Source: Methylotuvimicrobium buryatense 5G
GTDB taxonomy: Bacteria; Pseudomonadota; Gammaproteobacteria; Methylococcales; Methylomonadaceae
Direction: 5' to 3'
DNA: 64,000 nt
Assembly (NCBI RefSeq): GCF_000341735.1
Contig: NZ_KB455575.1
Location: forward strand, 1,807,648-1,871,647
Shown: piece by piece, positions 17,974-27,865 of the stretch
How the letters are laid out: each line of letters opens with the position of its first letter
Numbering within the stretch: position 1 is the stretch's first letter
Notes under the pieces: model-generated
Told to the model about the DNA's origin: nothing
Database searches by the model: none
The model's input: only the letters and a program-made list of their open reading frames with translations
Program-made: the position numbers and the translations under genes

Positions 17974-19266
17974 ATGACCCTTAACAAACTGAGCAGTTTT
18001 ATCTTACTGTTCGGCCTGCCACAACTTGCCGCGGCCGGTGAACTCAATCAAAGCAATACCGCATGGGTATTAACCTCCACTGCATTAGTGCTCTTCATGA
18101 CTCTGCCCGGGCTTTCCCTGTTCTATGGCGGACTCGTCAGAAGCAAAAACGTGCTATCGGTGCTAACGCAATGTTTCGCAATCACCTGCATCGTTTCGCT
18201 GCTATGGCTTGCAGGCGTCTATAGCCTAATTTTCGACGACGGAGGAGATTTGCAACAAGTCCTGGGTGGCACCCATAAATTTTTCGTACCCAGCCTGGTC
18301 ACGGATTCTCTAATCGGCGACATACCGGAGACCGTCTTTTTCATGTTTCAAATGACTTTTGCAATCATTACGCCGGCACTGATCGTCGGCGGTTTTGCAG
18401 AGCGCATGAAATTTTCCGCCATTCTCTGGTTTAGCTCCTTGTGGTTGCTGCTGGTATATGTGCCGATATGTCATTGGATCTGGGGCGGCGGCTGGCTCGC
18501 CGACTTGGGCGTCATGGATTTCGCCGGCGGCATTGTGATTCATGTCAATGCAGGCGTTGCAGCTCTAGTATCGGCCTTGGTTCTCGGCAATCGAAGAGGT
18601 TTCCCGACTACTGCAATGCCGCCACATAACATGACAATGGTGTTAACCGGCGCAGGCATGCTGTGGGTTGGCTGGTTCGGCTTCAATGGCGGCAGTGCGT
18701 TGACCGCCGACGGTTCAGCCGGCATGGCGATTCTGGTAACGCACACAGGTGCGGCAGCAGGCTCTTTAACATGGATGTTCATTGAATGGGTCAAATTCGG
18801 CAAACCCAGCGCATTGGGCATCGTGACCGGCATGGTTGCAGGATTAGGCACCATAACGCCGGCTTCCGGCTTCGTCGGCCCCGCAGGCGCATTGGTGATC
18901 GGCGTTACTGCAGGCGCCTTCTGCTTTGTAGCCACTCAATTCATGAAGCGAAAACTGAAAATCGACGACTCGCTCGACGTATTTCCTGTTCATGGCGTCG
19001 GCGGCATCGTCGGATCGCTTTTGACCGGCGTTTTCGCTGCCACCAGCTTAGGCGGATTGGGTTTGGATGAAGGGGTTTCGATCATGGATCAAGTCGGCGT
19101 GCAAGCACTGGCGGTCGGCGTCACGATTCTCTGGAGCGCTTTTTTTAGTTATTTGATCTTGAAAGCCCTGGATCTACTTATCGGTTTGAGAGTCACCAAA
19201 GACCAGGAACAACAAGGCCTGGATATCGCAACACACGAAGAAACCGGTTACCATAATCTAACCTAA
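17974..19266 (+). CDS. amtB: Ammonium transporter (copy 2, E. coli AmtB-like)
   Basis: The 430 residues start with a hydrophobic leader resembling a cleavable signal peptide (SSFILLFGLPQLAAAGE), then NQSNTAWVLTSTALVLFMT. The pore histidines lie in GIVIHVNAGVAAL and FPVHGVGGIVG, and the filter region around FYGGLVRSKNVLS is conserved. This is the standard AmtB subtype, in contrast to copy 1. The 282-bp gap upstream contains a small imperfect hairpin (17764-17791) and no good promoter match that I would call. The two Amt proteins may differ in affinity or in response to the two GlnK proteins; that is inference. Confidence 0.95.
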   Translation: MTLNKLSSFILLFGLPQLAAAGELNQSNTAWVLTSTALVLFMTLPGLSLFYGGLVRSKNVLSVLTQCFAITCIVSLLWLAGVYSLIFDDGGDLQQVLGGTHKFFVPSLVTDSLIGDIPETVFFMFQMTFAIITPALIVGGFAERMKFSAILWFSSLWLLLVYVPICHWIWGGGWLADLGVMDFAGGIVIHVNAGVAALVSALVLGNRRGFPTTAMPPHNMTMVLTGAGMLWVGWFGFNGGSALTADGSAGMAILVTHTGAAAGSLTWMFIEWVKFGKPSALGIVTGMVAGLGTITPASGFVGPAGALVIGVTAGAFCFVATQFMKRKLKIDDSLDVFPVHGVGGIVGSLLTGVFAATSLGGLGLDEGVSIMDQVGVQALAVGVTILWSAFFSYLILKALDLLIGLRVTKDQEQQGLDIATHEETGYHNLT

Positions 19267-19319
19267 TCTCCCCTACCGGAAAGGATGGACGGTTTCGTCC
19301 ATCCGCACCATGACGTAAA

Positions 19320-19477
19320 TATACCCATCGCAGATCAAAATTCGGCGCCGGGGTGTCCGTTCCGTCAAAGGACGCCGTGAATACATCCCTGTATGCCAGC
19401 TCCATGCTGGCAAAGCCTTTGCCGCACACCCCGGCGCCTGCTCAGGCACTGCCGAAATTTGAAGCGCGAAAGGTATA
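19320..19477. repeat. Family C element (TATACC...GGTATA), 158 bp
   Basis: The left end TATACCCATCGCAGATCAAA and right end with GAAATTTGAAGCGCGAAAGG TATA are imperfect inverted repeats of about 27 bp. TATA flanks both ends, consistent with target duplication of TATA or TA. The interior holds the shared GGACGCCGTGAATACATCC core and a GCCAGC / GCTGGC hairpin. Confidence 0.8.
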
Positions 19478-19504
19478 GTGAATAGTGAATAGTGAATAGT
19501 GAAA
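19477..19504. repeat. Heptanucleotide microsatellite (AGTGAAT)x3-4
   Basis: Three perfect AGTGAAT units and a fourth with one change start exactly at the right end of the family C element. The tract lies between the convergent amtB and phosphatidyltransferase genes, so a phase-variation role is not obvious. Confidence 0.8.
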
Positions 19505-19527
19505 TAATTTAGCATTTCACTCACTTG

Positions 19528-20130
19528 TCAAGCTCTGGCTTCCCCTTTCCCCTTCCGAATCACATGCCAAAGCGAACGAACATTGGAGCGAGGGTTTTTC
19601 AACAAAACAGTAATTGCGATCTCTTCAAATGCCGCAACTATACAAATGACCGCCGCAACGCGAAACGGCCAAACAGGCCCACCTAGAAACATCAAATATA
19701 AACCTCCCCCCATTGAAGCGGCGGCTAATTTAACGCCCCAGGTGTGATAACTGGTAAACCGGCCGAATTTCAAGAGCCCTGCCGCCGACGGCAGCAAGCA
19801 ACTAGCGACAATCAAGACGACATAAAGCCATTCGCGAGCAACGATTTCGGGCCACAACCACCAACAACTCAACGCGATCGTCAAATAGTTAATCACATCG
19901 GCCCAACTGTCGAGTACCGCGCCGAACTCTGAAACCTGTCCCGTCAAACGAGCCGTCCAACCGTCCAGCAAATCGGTTAAAAAAGCGACGGCCAACAAAA
20001 CCATAAACGCCACGGCATATCCGTTCCAGGCCAGCCACAATAAAATAGGCGCGGCAACAAAACGGAAGCCGGTCAATAGATTCGGTAAAGTCCATTTAGT
20101 AGTTTCACTAGGATCGAGCATTTGCTTCAT
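19528..20130 (-). CDS. CDP-alcohol phosphatidyltransferase family protein
   Basis: The 200-residue integral membrane protein carries the family signature DG-x2-AR-x8-G-x3-D-x3-D in DGWTARLTGQVSEFGAVLDS and following WAD. Several hydrophobic helices surround it. The family transfers a phosphatidyl group from CDP-diacylglycerol to an alcohol; the acceptor (glycerol phosphate, inositol phosphate or another) cannot be told. The longer frame to 20202 is rejected because ATG at 20130 overlaps the upstream stop by 4 bp (ATGA), a typical coupled start. The upstream partner is an EEP-family hydrolase, a pairing that hints at lipid headgroup metabolism. Confidence 0.85.
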   Translation of the reverse strand: MKQMLDPSETTKWTLPNLLTGFRFVAAPILLWLAWNGYAVAFMVLLAVAFLTDLLDGWTARLTGQVSEFGAVLDSWADVINYLTIALSCWWLWPEIVAREWLYVVLIVASCLLPSAAGLLKFGRFTSYHTWGVKLAAASMGGGLYLMFLGGPVWPFRVAAVICIVAAFEEIAITVLLKNPRSNVRSLWHVIRKGKGEARA

Positions 20131-20885
20131 ATTTCGAATGTAGCTGCCAGCGGCGAATGATCGGATAATACATGCCAAGGCGCATGAGCCAAACGCTCGC
20201 AAGATACCGGCACTAACCCTCGAAAATAGATTCTATCCATCGGCAAGATAGGCAACCAAGCCGGAAAAGTTCGGGCATAGCGGCCATGCGTGGTTCTGAA
20301 CACCTCCCTCAGTTCCAAGTGCTCGTAAAAATAACGCTCGGCCTGCCCCAACCAATCGTTGAAATCCCCTGCCACGATCAACGGTGCATCGTGCGGAACA
20401 TGCTCATCGATCCTTTCGCAAAGTTTGGCGACTTGCAGGCGACGCTCCTTGCCGGTCAACCCGAAATGGATACAAACGATGTGCAATGGTTGAATATCTG
20501 CTTTCAATCGAACTACGCCATGCAACAAACTTCGACTAGCCCACGGAAACGGCGACACATTGATATTTTCGTAACTCTCGAAAGGATATTTGCTCAAGAT
20601 GGCATTGCCATGATGACCGGCACTGTAGATCGCATTTTTGCCGTAAGCGTAATAAGGCCAAACACCTTCGGCGATGAATTCGAACTGCGTACGGTCTGGC
20701 CAATCCGGGATATTCTTTTCGCGGTGCACATGCTCGCCCTGCATTTCTTGCAAAAACAATAAATCGGCATCGGCGGCAATCAATGCCTCGCGAATTTGAT
20801 GCAGAACGAAGCGCCGATTACCGACATTAAAGCCTTTGTGAATGTTATATGTCAAAACCCGCAAGTGATTGTCTTTTAAGCTCAT
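20127..20885 (-). CDS. Endonuclease/exonuclease/phosphatase (EEP) family protein
   Basis: The 252-residue protein has the EEP fold signatures in order: LTYNIHKGF near the N terminus, LFLQEMQ (metal-binding Glu), GDFNDW (catalytic Asp/Asn) and SDHSPLAA at the C terminus (catalytic Asp-His). There is no signal peptide. Members hydrolyse phosphodiester or phosphomonoester bonds in nucleic acids, inositol phosphates or lipids; the substrate here is unknown. Its stop overlaps the start of the CDP-alcohol phosphatidyltransferase gene, suggesting a joint role in phospholipid turnover or synthesis, which is inference. Confidence 0.85.
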   Translation of the reverse strand: MSLKDNHLRVLTYNIHKGFNVGNRRFVLHQIREALIAADADLLFLQEMQGEHVHREKNIPDWPDRTQFEFIAEGVWPYYAYGKNAIYSAGHHGNAILSKYPFESYENINVSPFPWASRSLLHGVVRLKADIQPLHIVCIHFGLTGKERRLQVAKLCERIDEHVPHDAPLIVAGDFNDWLGQAERYFYEHLELREVFRTTHGRYARTFPAWLPILPMDRIYFRGLVPVSCERLAHAPWHVLSDHSPLAATFEI

Positions 20886-20945
20886 AAGGATTCAATAAGG
20901 GCGATTACGGATATGCAGGCGATATAAAAAGGAGTAGTACACTGG

Positions 20946-21160
20946 CAGCAATTCCCAGTTTGAGCAGTTTCGCCGATTTTAGGGTGTGGGGTATGCCTGT
21001 CGAGGAACGCCGTAAACCCATCCATGGGGGCTTGGCGGCAGCTCGAACGCCAAGGATGGCGTGAATGCAGATTTTGCATGGAGCAAAAATCTGCCCTGCT
21101 GCCGACATCCTCGCCAAGCATACCCCACACCCTTTTTGATCTCCAAATAGGGAATTGCTG
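20946..21160. mobile_element. Family K MITE with 10-bp target duplication
   Basis: A 215-bp element has outer terminal inverted repeats CAGCAATTCCC / GGGAATTGCTG and an inner perfect 16-bp inverted pair AGGGTGTGGGGTATGC (20981-20996 and 21118-21133). It is flanked on both sides by the same ten bases AGTACACTGG (20936-20945 and 21161-21170), which looks like a target-site duplication. The interior has a GCAGATTTTGC ... GCAAAAATCTGC hairpin and GTAAACCCATCC core variant. No transposase is encoded. It fills most of the 342-bp gap between divergent genes. Confidence 0.85.
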
Positions 21161-21227
21161 AGTACACTGGCCTTAGACTCGATTATTGAGAAAAATTCAG
21201 GTAACGTAGATCGCGAGCTTTAGACTT

Positions 21228-21680
21228 ATGAGAGAACCCATTATGCCGAAACCGATTACCCCTCTATTGGCCGCCGATGCCTTGATCGAATTAATCGACC
21301 GTCCGGGGCGCCCTTTCGTTCTGATCGAACGCGCCAACCCGCCGTTCGGCTGGGCCATCCCGGGCGGCTTTGTCGATATCGGCGAAACCGTTGAACATGC
21401 CGCCATACGTGAAGCCCGCGAGGAAACCAGCCTCGATGTTCGTCTGACCGCTCTGCTTGGTATTTATTCGAACCCGCAACGCGACCCTCGCAATCATACC
21501 GTCACTGCGGTCTATATCGCCGAAGCATCAGGCACGCCGAAAGCCGATGATGACGCGAAAAACCTCGATACTTTCACCTTCGACACGCTACCGGCAGAGT
21601 TGGCGTTCGATCATGCACAGGTGTTGGCCGATTATAAACGCTATCTCGAAACCGGCAATCCGGCGCCGCTTCGTATTTGA
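21228..21680 (+). CDS. Nudix hydrolase
   Basis: The 150-residue protein contains a complete Nudix box: GGFVDIGETVEHAAIREARE followed by ETSLDV, with the REAREE metal-binding core. The region before it (FVLIERANPPFGWAIPGGF) is typical of ADP-ribose or NADH/8-oxo-nucleotide pyrophosphohydrolases, which hydrolyse nucleoside diphosphates linked to another moiety. The substrate cannot be settled from the motif. ATG at 21243 (MPKPITPLL) is an equally good start, five residues in. It stands alone between divergent and convergent genes. Confidence 0.88.
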   Translation: MREPIMPKPITPLLAADALIELIDRPGRPFVLIERANPPFGWAIPGGFVDIGETVEHAAIREAREETSLDVRLTALLGIYSNPQRDPRNHTVTAVYIAEASGTPKADDDAKNLDTFTFDTLPAELAFDHAQVLADYKRYLETGNPAPLRI

Positions 21681-21726
21681 TTCCGCCTCGCTCGCTATAC
21701 AGGTAAAACGCCCACCTAGCTAATTA

Positions 21727-22293
21727 TCAAGCCCTAGACATAAATTTTCCGGTAACCGTATTGATCTTGATTATTTCGCCGGTCTTAAGATATTCCGGAA
21801 CCTGCACTTCCAAACCGGTCGTCAATCGCGCCGGCTTGGTTCTGCCGGTGGCCGTAGCGCCTTTGATTTCCGGTGCGGTCTCGACGATTTCCAACGCCAC
21901 AGAACTCGGCAGCTCGATACCCAGCACGGTATCGTCAAACAGCAACGCAACGATATCCTCGAGCCCTTCGGTCAAATAGCCTTTCTGTTCTTCCAAATCG
22001 TCCGCGCCGACCGTGTATTGACTGTAGTCCTCCATGTTCATAAATACGTAATTTTCGCCATCCATATAAGAAAACTGAACTTTCACGCGAACGCAATCCG
22101 CATCCTTGAAAAAATCGTCTCCTTTCAGGGTTTCATCGAGTTTTTGACCGGTCTTGAGATTATTGAACCGGACTTTATACAAGGTAGTCGCACCGCGCGA
22201 GGACGGACTTCTGACCTCGATTTGCTTAATCACATGCGGTACACCGTTAATCTCGACAACCATTCCACGCTTAAAATCACTGGCCTTTGCCAC
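21727..22293 (-). CDS. efpL: Elongation factor P-like protein EfpL (YeiP)
   Basis: The 188 residues have the three-domain EF-P fold, but the tip of domain I reads SPSSRGATTLYK, closely matching the SPTARGAATLYK loop of YeiP/EfpL. Classic EF-P has a modified Lys there, while EfpL has an Arg. The C-terminal half (LEIVETAPEIKGATATGRTK) is also YeiP-like. It should bind ribosomes stalled at proline-containing motifs and aid peptide bond formation. The start is GTG at 22293 with AGGAG six bases upstream; an overlapping ATG is out of frame. No EF-P modification genes are nearby, as expected for an Arg-type factor. Confidence 0.9.
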   Translation of the reverse strand: MAKASDFKRGMVVEINGVPHVIKQIEVRSPSSRGATTLYKVRFNNLKTGQKLDETLKGDDFFKDADCVRVKVQFSYMDGENYVFMNMEDYSQYTVGADDLEEQKGYLTEGLEDIVALLFDDTVLGIELPSSVALEIVETAPEIKGATATGRTKPARLTTGLEVQVPEYLKTGEIIKINTVTGKFMSRA

Positions 22294-22355
22294 GCATTGC
22301 TCCTAACAATTATTAATAATAAGAGTAATTATTCAGCATAAGTCATATATGAGAA

Positions 22356-22455
22356 GGTGTCAGGTATTGATTTATAAGGCTGTCTGCAACAGGACGTTGC
22401 AGTCAGAGCTTACAGGGATGTATTCACGCGTCCTTAGAAATCAATTCCTGACACC
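22356..22455. repeat. 100-bp MITE-like element with 18-bp termini
   Basis: The left end GGTGTCAGGTATTGATTT and right end AAATCAATTCCTGACACC are inverted repeats with one mismatch. The interior contains TTACAGGGATGTATTCACGC, a variant of the core shared by families B, C, D and K, yet the termini belong to none of them. It lies between efpL and recQ; nothing else is seen in that 260-bp gap. Confidence 0.8.
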
Positions 22456-22553
22456 AACCTACCGCATGCGCTGAATAGTTACTAATAAGAGAGCATATTA
22501 AACTGGCAATCGATCGATTTGACAATCTTCTGAAGCTCACTATTCGCCACAAA

Positions 22554-24689
22554 TCACTCATCGTCCAATTGCATTGCCGCTCGAACGCAACGCAACACGC
22601 CATAACTATATTGCCCATTAAATGCTTCGAAAATCGGCTTCAAAGCATTTCTTTGCTCATCCGGCATGCCTAATATGGCATCCTGAATCGCATGGATTTC
22701 GGCTTCGGACAAAGCGACCACCTCGGCCAATTCGACTATGCCTTGCTCCAGTGCTTGGGCCAAATGATTATAAATCGTATCCATGGTAAAGCCGCGTTGC
22801 TTGGCAATTTTTTCGGCGTCATAACCCAGTCGAAACAGATCGACGGTCTCCAAGACCGAATCCGACAAAGAAACCAAGGCTTCCGAAACTGTTCCGAACT
22901 CTTGAATCACGGCTAGAAAATCGTCGCCGTACAGCTCCAATTTACGTTCGCCAACCCCTGAAATTGAACGGAATTGCTGATGATTCATCGGCCTGCTTTC
23001 AACCATCTCCATTAAAGTGGCATCATGGAAAATCTGATACGGCGGAATATCCTGCTCATCGGCAAGCTCGCGGCGTTTAGTACGTAGCGCGTTCCACAGC
23101 AAGGTATCCTGCTCTTTTTGAAATTGCCGAACCGCGCCTTTCGAGCGCTTGCCGGATTCGACGGACAGATCTCGGCGAAGCATCAATTGCTGCTCGCCGC
23201 GCAGGACCGTGCGGCAAGATTCATCAAGGCGCAACGAACCGTGGCCTTCGATATCGACCGTCACCAAACCTTTGGCGACCAATTGCCGAAACACCGAACG
23301 CCATTGTTTTTCGTCGATGTCCTTGCCGATGCCGAAGGTCGACTGCCGATCGTGACCGAAATGCTTAAGCCGTTCGGTTTCTTTGCCGCGCAATACATCG
23401 ATCAAATAATTGACACCGAAACGCTGTCCGGTCCGATATATGCAGGATAAGGCCTGCTGAGCGGCGACCGTGCCGTCCCAAGTATTGACCGGTTCCAAAC
23501 AGGTATCGCAATTACCGCAATCGTCAGCCAATGGATCGCCGAAATAGCTCAACAAAGCTCTACGACGGCAGCCGACTTCCTCACAAAGCGCCAACATGGC
23601 ATCGAGTTTATGATATTCGAGGCGTTTATGGCTTTCGTCGGCATTGGAATTGGCCAACATTTGCTGCAGCGTGATCACATCCTGAAGACCGTACGCCATC
23701 CACGCGTCGGCCGGCAGACCGTCGCGCCCGGCGCGTCCGGTTTCCTGATAATAAGCTTCGATACTTTTCGGTAAATCGAGATGCGCGACAAAACGCACAT
23801 TGGGTTTATCGATGCCCATGCCGAATGCGATCGTCGCCACGATAACCAGACCCTCTTCCATCAAGAACCGGTGTTGATGTTGCTGCCTCGCCGCGTTATC
23901 CATCCCGGCATGATAAGGCAGCGCTCGGATGCCTTTACTTTGCAGCCATTCGGCCGTCGATTCGACTTTCTTGCGCGACAAGCAATAAACGATGCCGGCA
24001 TCGCCAAAATGTTCGCTTTGGATAAACTGCAGCAATTGCTGTCGGGCATTTTGTTTTTGCACGATACGATAACGAATATTCGGCCTATCGAAACTGCTGA
24101 CAAACAGCTTCGCTTGGTCGAGTGCAAGCCGACTGATGATTTCCTGACGGGTTCGTTCGTCGGCGGTCGCGGTCAACGCAATACGCGGAATACTCGGATA
24201 TCGCTCATGCAACATCGACAATTGCAGATAGTCGGCGCGGAAATCGTGTCCCCATTGCGACACGCAATGCGCCTCATCGATCGCGAACAGCGCGATATTC
24301 AGATTATCCAATAACGACAGCGTGCGCGCCGAATTCAAGCGCTCCGGCGCAATATAAAGTAAATCCAATTGATCGTCACGTAGCCTGTTTTCGATAGAAC
24401 GCGCCTCTTCGGCGGTCAGAGTCGAATTCAAAAAGGCCGCATTGACGCCCAATTGATGCAATGCGCTGACCTGATCTTGCATCAACGCGATCAGCGGCGA
24501 AATCACTATACCGACGCCCGGCCGCAACAATGACGGAATCTGATAACACAACGACTTGCCGCCGCCGGTCGGCATCAACACCAAAGCATCGCGTCCGGCC
24601 AACAACTCATCGATCACGGCCTGTTGCTGACCCCTGAAACGGTCGTAGCCGAAAACCGTATTCAGCACATCGAGCGGCTTACCCGGCAT
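22554..24689 (-). CDS. recQ: ATP-dependent DNA helicase RecQ
   Basis: The 711-residue protein has the RecQ order of domains. Helicase motifs: [12 protein letters not shown] (motif 0), [15 protein letters not shown] (Walker A), [14 protein letters not shown] (DEAH), and [10 protein letters not shown] (motif VI). The zinc-binding RQC region has [11 protein letters not shown] ... CGNCDTC. The HRDC domain is near residue 530-610. It unwinds DNA 3' to 5' and functions in recombination and fork repair. The frame extends to 24797, but that part runs into repeat DNA, so ATG at 24689 ([15 protein letters not shown]) is preferred. The C-terminal tail of about 90 residues after HRDC is helical. Confidence 0.95.
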   Translation of the reverse strand: MPGKPLDVLNTVFGYDRFRGQQQAVIDELLAGRDALVLMPTGGGKSLCYQIPSLLRPGVGIVISPLIALMQDQVSALHQLGVNAAFLNSTLTAEEARSIENRLRDDQLDLLYIAPERLNSARTLSLLDNLNIALFAIDEAHCVSQWGHDFRADYLQLSMLHERYPSIPRIALTATADERTRQEIISRLALDQAKLFVSSFDRPNIRYRIVQKQNARQQLLQFIQSEHFGDAGIVYCLSRKKVESTAEWLQSKGIRALPYHAGMDNAARQQHQHRFLMEEGLVIVATIAFGMGIDKPNVRFVAHLDLPKSIEAYYQETGRAGRDGLPADAWMAYGLQDVITLQQMLANSNADESHKRLEYHKLDAMLALCEEVGCRRRALLSYFGDPLADDCGNCDTCLEPVNTWDGTVAAQQALSCIYRTGQRFGVNYLIDVLRGKETERLKHFGHDRQSTFGIGKDIDEKQWRSVFRQLVAKGLVTVDIEGHGSLRLDESCRTVLRGEQQLMLRRDLSVESGKRSKGAVRQFQKEQDTLLWNALRTKRRELADEQDIPPYQIFHDATLMEMVESRPMNHQQFRSISGVGERKLELYGDDFLAVIQEFGTVSEALVSLSDSVLETVDLFRLGYDAEKIAKQRGFTMDTIYNHLAQALEQGIVELAEVVALSEAEIHAIQDAILGMPDEQRNALKPIFEAFNGQYSYGVLRCVRAAMQLDDE

Positions 24690-24739
24690 GCAACACCCCC
24701 TGTCCACCGCGAATCCCAGTTTGCGCAGTTTCGCCAATC

Positions 24740-25396
24740 TTACTGTGAAAGTTCGCAGATTTGGACTCTTTATCTGATTTTTCGATAGATAACACAATGC
24801 CGGTTCCGGAGAAGGGGCGGTTGCTCGACCGACAGGCGTCGGCGGCAGGGAAAGCCGCCGTCGAGCCTACACGGACGTATTCACGGCGTCCTGTCGGGCG
24901 AGTGACCGCGCCCTCCGCCACCAGAGAACTTTCATTTGCCGGGGCGATGGCTAGGCCTTCATGAACGTTACTGTGAAAGTTCGCAGATTTGGACTCTTTA
25001 TCTGATTTTTCGATAGATAACACAATGCCGGTTCCGGAGAGGGGGCGGTTGCTCGACTGACAGGCGTCGGCGGCAGGGAAAGCCGCCGTCGAGCCTACAT
25101 GGACGTATTCACGGCGTCCTGTCGGGCGAGTGACCGCCCCCTCCCCACGCCACGAACGTTCATTTGCCGGGACAATGGCGAGGTCTTCATGATCGTTAGG
25201 GTATGGGGTATGCCTGTCGATGAACGCCGTAAACCCATCCATGGGGGCTTGACGGCAGCTAAGCGCCAAGGATGGCGTGAATGCAGACTTTGCATTACGC
25301 CACGGATGGCGTGTATTAGGGTAATGCAGGAGCAATTGCCGAGGAGCAAAAATCTGTCCCGCTGCCGACATCCTCGCCCAGCACACCCCACACCCT
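24740..25396. repeat. Tandem array: two family B units followed by a family K unit
   Basis: Two B units of about 228 bp lie head to tail (24740-24967 and 24968-25196), each starting TTACTGTGAAAGTTCGCAG. They differ at scattered positions. A K unit follows (25197-25396), bounded by AGGGTATGGGGTATGC and GCACACCCCACACCCT. The flanks, CCCAGTTTGCGCAGTTTCGCC on the left and CCCTTTTTGATCTACAAAT on the right, resemble the arms of the complete K element at 20946-21160, suggesting B units inserted inside a K element. A long frame across the array (24679-25449, minus) is read from repeat sequence and is not called. Confidence 0.82.
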
Positions 25397-25512
25397 TTTT
25401 GATCTACAAATTGAGAGTAGCTGACCTGTCCACGATAATATTTATTCAATTCTGTTAAACCTTTATAATGATCAGATTTTCTTCGGACTCACGGGCGATA
25501 AACGCCCCTAAT

Positions 25513-27099
25513 ATGACTCAATTGCACCATCATTTACCGGCGCGTTTTAATTTATTAGTCGACAACGGCTTTGAAAATTTATTAAAAAACGGCCTCAAAG
25601 GCATTGAAAAAGAAAGCCTCAGAATCGCCAAGAACGGCGTCATCGCGCACACGCCTCATCCGTCATTTTTAGGATCGGCTCTCACGCATCCGTATATTAC
25701 GACGGACTATTCCGAAGCCTTGCTCGAGTTCATCACGCCACCGTTTAAGGATATCAAAGAAACGCTGAATTATTTAAACACGATTCATCAATTCGTTTAC
25801 GATCATCTCGACGGCGAAATCCTGTTGGCCGCGAGCATGCCGTGCGGCATCGACGGAGACGAAAGCGTACCGATCGCCGAATACGGCAGCTCCAATATCG
25901 GCCGCATGAAACACATTTACCGCCGAGGACTTTGGTACCGCTACGGCCGGACCATGCAGGCCATTGCCGGTATTCATTTTAACTATTCGGTGCCGGAAGT
26001 TTTGTGGAGCAAACTACACGACTTGGAAAAATCATCGTCGAGCCTCGATCAATATATCGCGGACGGCTATTTCGGCATGATCAGAAACCTGCACCGCCAG
26101 GGCTGGCTAGTCTTGTATCTGTTCGGCGCGTCGCCAGCGATATGTAAAAAGTTTTTCAAAAGCCGCCCGCACATGATGGCACAATTCGACGAGTTCGACC
26201 GCCATACCTTATACCATCCTTACGCCACTTCGCTCAGAATGAGCGACATCGGCTATAAGAGCAAAAATCAGGCTTCGCTGCAAATCGACTATAACTCGTT
26301 GACCGGTTATGTCGACAGCCTAAGCCAAGCCATCAACACGCCCTACCCGGACTATGAAAAAATAGGTGTCAAGGTCGACGGCGAATACCGGCAGTTAAAC
26401 AGCAACATTTTACAAATCGAAAACGAATTTTACAGTACCGTCAGACCCAAGCAAATCGCTAACTCCTGCGAAAAGCCGACTCTAGCGCTCAAAAGACGTG
26501 GGGTTCGCTATATCGAATTACGATCGTTGGATCTGGACTTGTTTAGCCCCCTTGGCATACAAGATGAAACCGCACATTTCATCGAGGCATTTATGCTGAC
26601 TTGTCTGCTGCAAGACAGCCCGCCCAACGATTCGCGGCAGTTCATTCTCAATAACGCCAATCAACTTGCGGTTGCCCATCTCGGACGCCAACCCGGCCTC
26701 GTACTCGATAAACTCGACCGGAGAATTCCGCTCAAAGACTGGACCGAAGAAATCCTTGCCGACATGGAACCGGTTTGCGCGCTTTTAGACGGCGACAATT
26801 CCAAAAAACCTTATAGCGCTGCCTTAGCAGCCCAAAGAAAAGCCATAGAAAATCCAGACTTGACACCGTCCGCAAGAATTTTACGCGGTATGGGCGAAAC
26901 GCAAATGCCGTTCGCAACCTACGCCCTGAAAACCTCGGTCGAACATGCCAAAAACTTTCGCAGCCAAAAGCTGGATGAGCAAAATACCCGTACCTTCCAG
27001 GAAATGGCAAAAGAGTCTATCGCCAAACAGCTCGAAAAGGAACAAAGCGACGACTTATCTTTCGACGATTTTCTAGCGCATTATTTTTCACAACAATAA
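25513..27099 (+). CDS. gshA: Glutamate-cysteine ligase
   Basis: The protein is 528 residues from the ATG at 25513 (543 from 25468) and matches type I gamma-glutamylcysteine synthetase of gammaproteobacteria, about 520 residues. Recognisable blocks are [10 protein letters not shown] (nucleotide/metal-site Glu residues), [24 protein letters not shown] and [11 protein letters not shown]. It makes gamma-glutamylcysteine, the first step of glutathione synthesis. gshB is not in the window. It lies 26 bp upstream of the APS reductase gene, so cysteine and glutathione synthesis may be co-transcribed. The second ATG is favoured because family members begin close to that point. Confidence 0.93.
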   Translation: MTQLHHHLPARFNLLVDNGFENLLKNGLKGIEKESLRIAKNGVIAHTPHPSFLGSALTHPYITTDYSEALLEFITPPFKDIKETLNYLNTIHQFVYDHLDGEILLAASMPCGIDGDESVPIAEYGSSNIGRMKHIYRRGLWYRYGRTMQAIAGIHFNYSVPEVLWSKLHDLEKSSSSLDQYIADGYFGMIRNLHRQGWLVLYLFGASPAICKKFFKSRPHMMAQFDEFDRHTLYHPYATSLRMSDIGYKSKNQASLQIDYNSLTGYVDSLSQAINTPYPDYEKIGVKVDGEYRQLNSNILQIENEFYSTVRPKQIANSCEKPTLALKRRGVRYIELRSLDLDLFSPLGIQDETAHFIEAFMLTCLLQDSPPNDSRQFILNNANQLAVAHLGRQPGLVLDKLDRRIPLKDWTEEILADMEPVCALLDGDNSKKPYSAALAAQRKAIENPDLTPSARILRGMGETQMPFATYALKTSVEHAKNFRSQKLDEQNTRTFQEMAKESIAKQLEKEQSDDLSFDDFLAHYFSQQ

Positions 27100-27125
27100 C
27101 CGGAATTCAACCCAAAAAATCTATC

Positions 27126-27854
27126 ATGACCTCATTCGATATTGCCGCCCTGCAGGCCGAACTGCAGGGACAAAAACCCCGAAAAATTCTTAAGGCCGCG
27201 CTGGAACAATTCGATAATATCGCGATTTCGTTCAGCGGCGCCGAAGATGTGGTTCTGATCGACATGGCCGTCAAAATACGCCCCGATATTCAAGTCTTCA
27301 GCCTGGATACCGGGCGCCTGCATCCCGAGACTTATCGTTTTATTGAAAAAGTGCGCGAACATTACGGCATTCCAATCGAATTGTTGACGCCGGATCATGC
27401 CATCTTGGACGAGATGGTTAAGGCCAAGGGCCTGTTCAGCTTTTATCGCGACGGTCATCAAGAATGCTGCGGCATCCGCAAAGTAGACTCACTAAAACGC
27501 AAACTCGCGGGTCTCGATGCTTGGATCACCGGCCAGCGCAAGGATCAAAGCGTCGGTACGCGCCAAGACCTGCCCGAAATACAAATCGACACGGCTTTCT
27601 CGACTCCCGAACATCAATTGATCAAATTCAATCCGTTGGCTAACTGGAGCTCTGCGCAGGTTTGGGATCATATCGAAGCCTATCAAGTCCCCTACAACGA
27701 ACTGCACGAAAAAGGCTTCATCAGCATCGGCTGCGAACCCTGCACAAGACCGGTACTGCCGAATCAACACGAACGCGCCGGACGCTGGTGGTGGGAAGAC
27801 GCCACGAAGAAAGAATGCGGCTTGCACGCCGCGAACTTGGACCGGCAAGAATAA
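27126..27854 (+). CDS. cysH: Adenylyl-sulfate (APS) reductase, Fe-S type, thioredoxin-dependent
   Basis: The 242 residues fit the CysH family with the [14 protein letters not shown] nucleotide-binding loop and the catalytic ECGLH motif at the C terminus. It also has the cluster ligands CC (ECCGIRK) and CxxC (GCEPCTRP), which hold a 4Fe-4S cluster. That pattern marks enzymes reducing APS directly; E. coli PAPS reductases lack it. The reaction gives sulfite for cysteine synthesis with electrons from thioredoxin. It follows gshA closely and ends just before a repeat-filled gap. Confidence 0.92.
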   Translation: MTSFDIAALQAELQGQKPRKILKAALEQFDNIAISFSGAEDVVLIDMAVKIRPDIQVFSLDTGRLHPETYRFIEKVREHYGIPIELLTPDHAILDEMVKAKGLFSFYRDGHQECCGIRKVDSLKRKLAGLDAWITGQRKDQSVGTRQDLPEIQIDTAFSTPEHQLIKFNPLANWSSAQVWDHIEAYQVPYNELHEKGFISIGCEPCTRPVLPNQHERAGRWWWEDATKKECGLHAANLDRQE

Positions 27855-27865
27855 CACTGGGTTCA

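Noticed and set aside
24740-25196. Tandem B units as a CRISPR array
   Set aside because: Units are about 228 bp, only two copies, without short spacers or cas genes.
24679-25449. 256-residue frame on the minus strand across the B-B-K array
   Set aside because: It is read from repeat DNA; its protein repeats the same block because the DNA is in tandem, and no start or composition supports translation.
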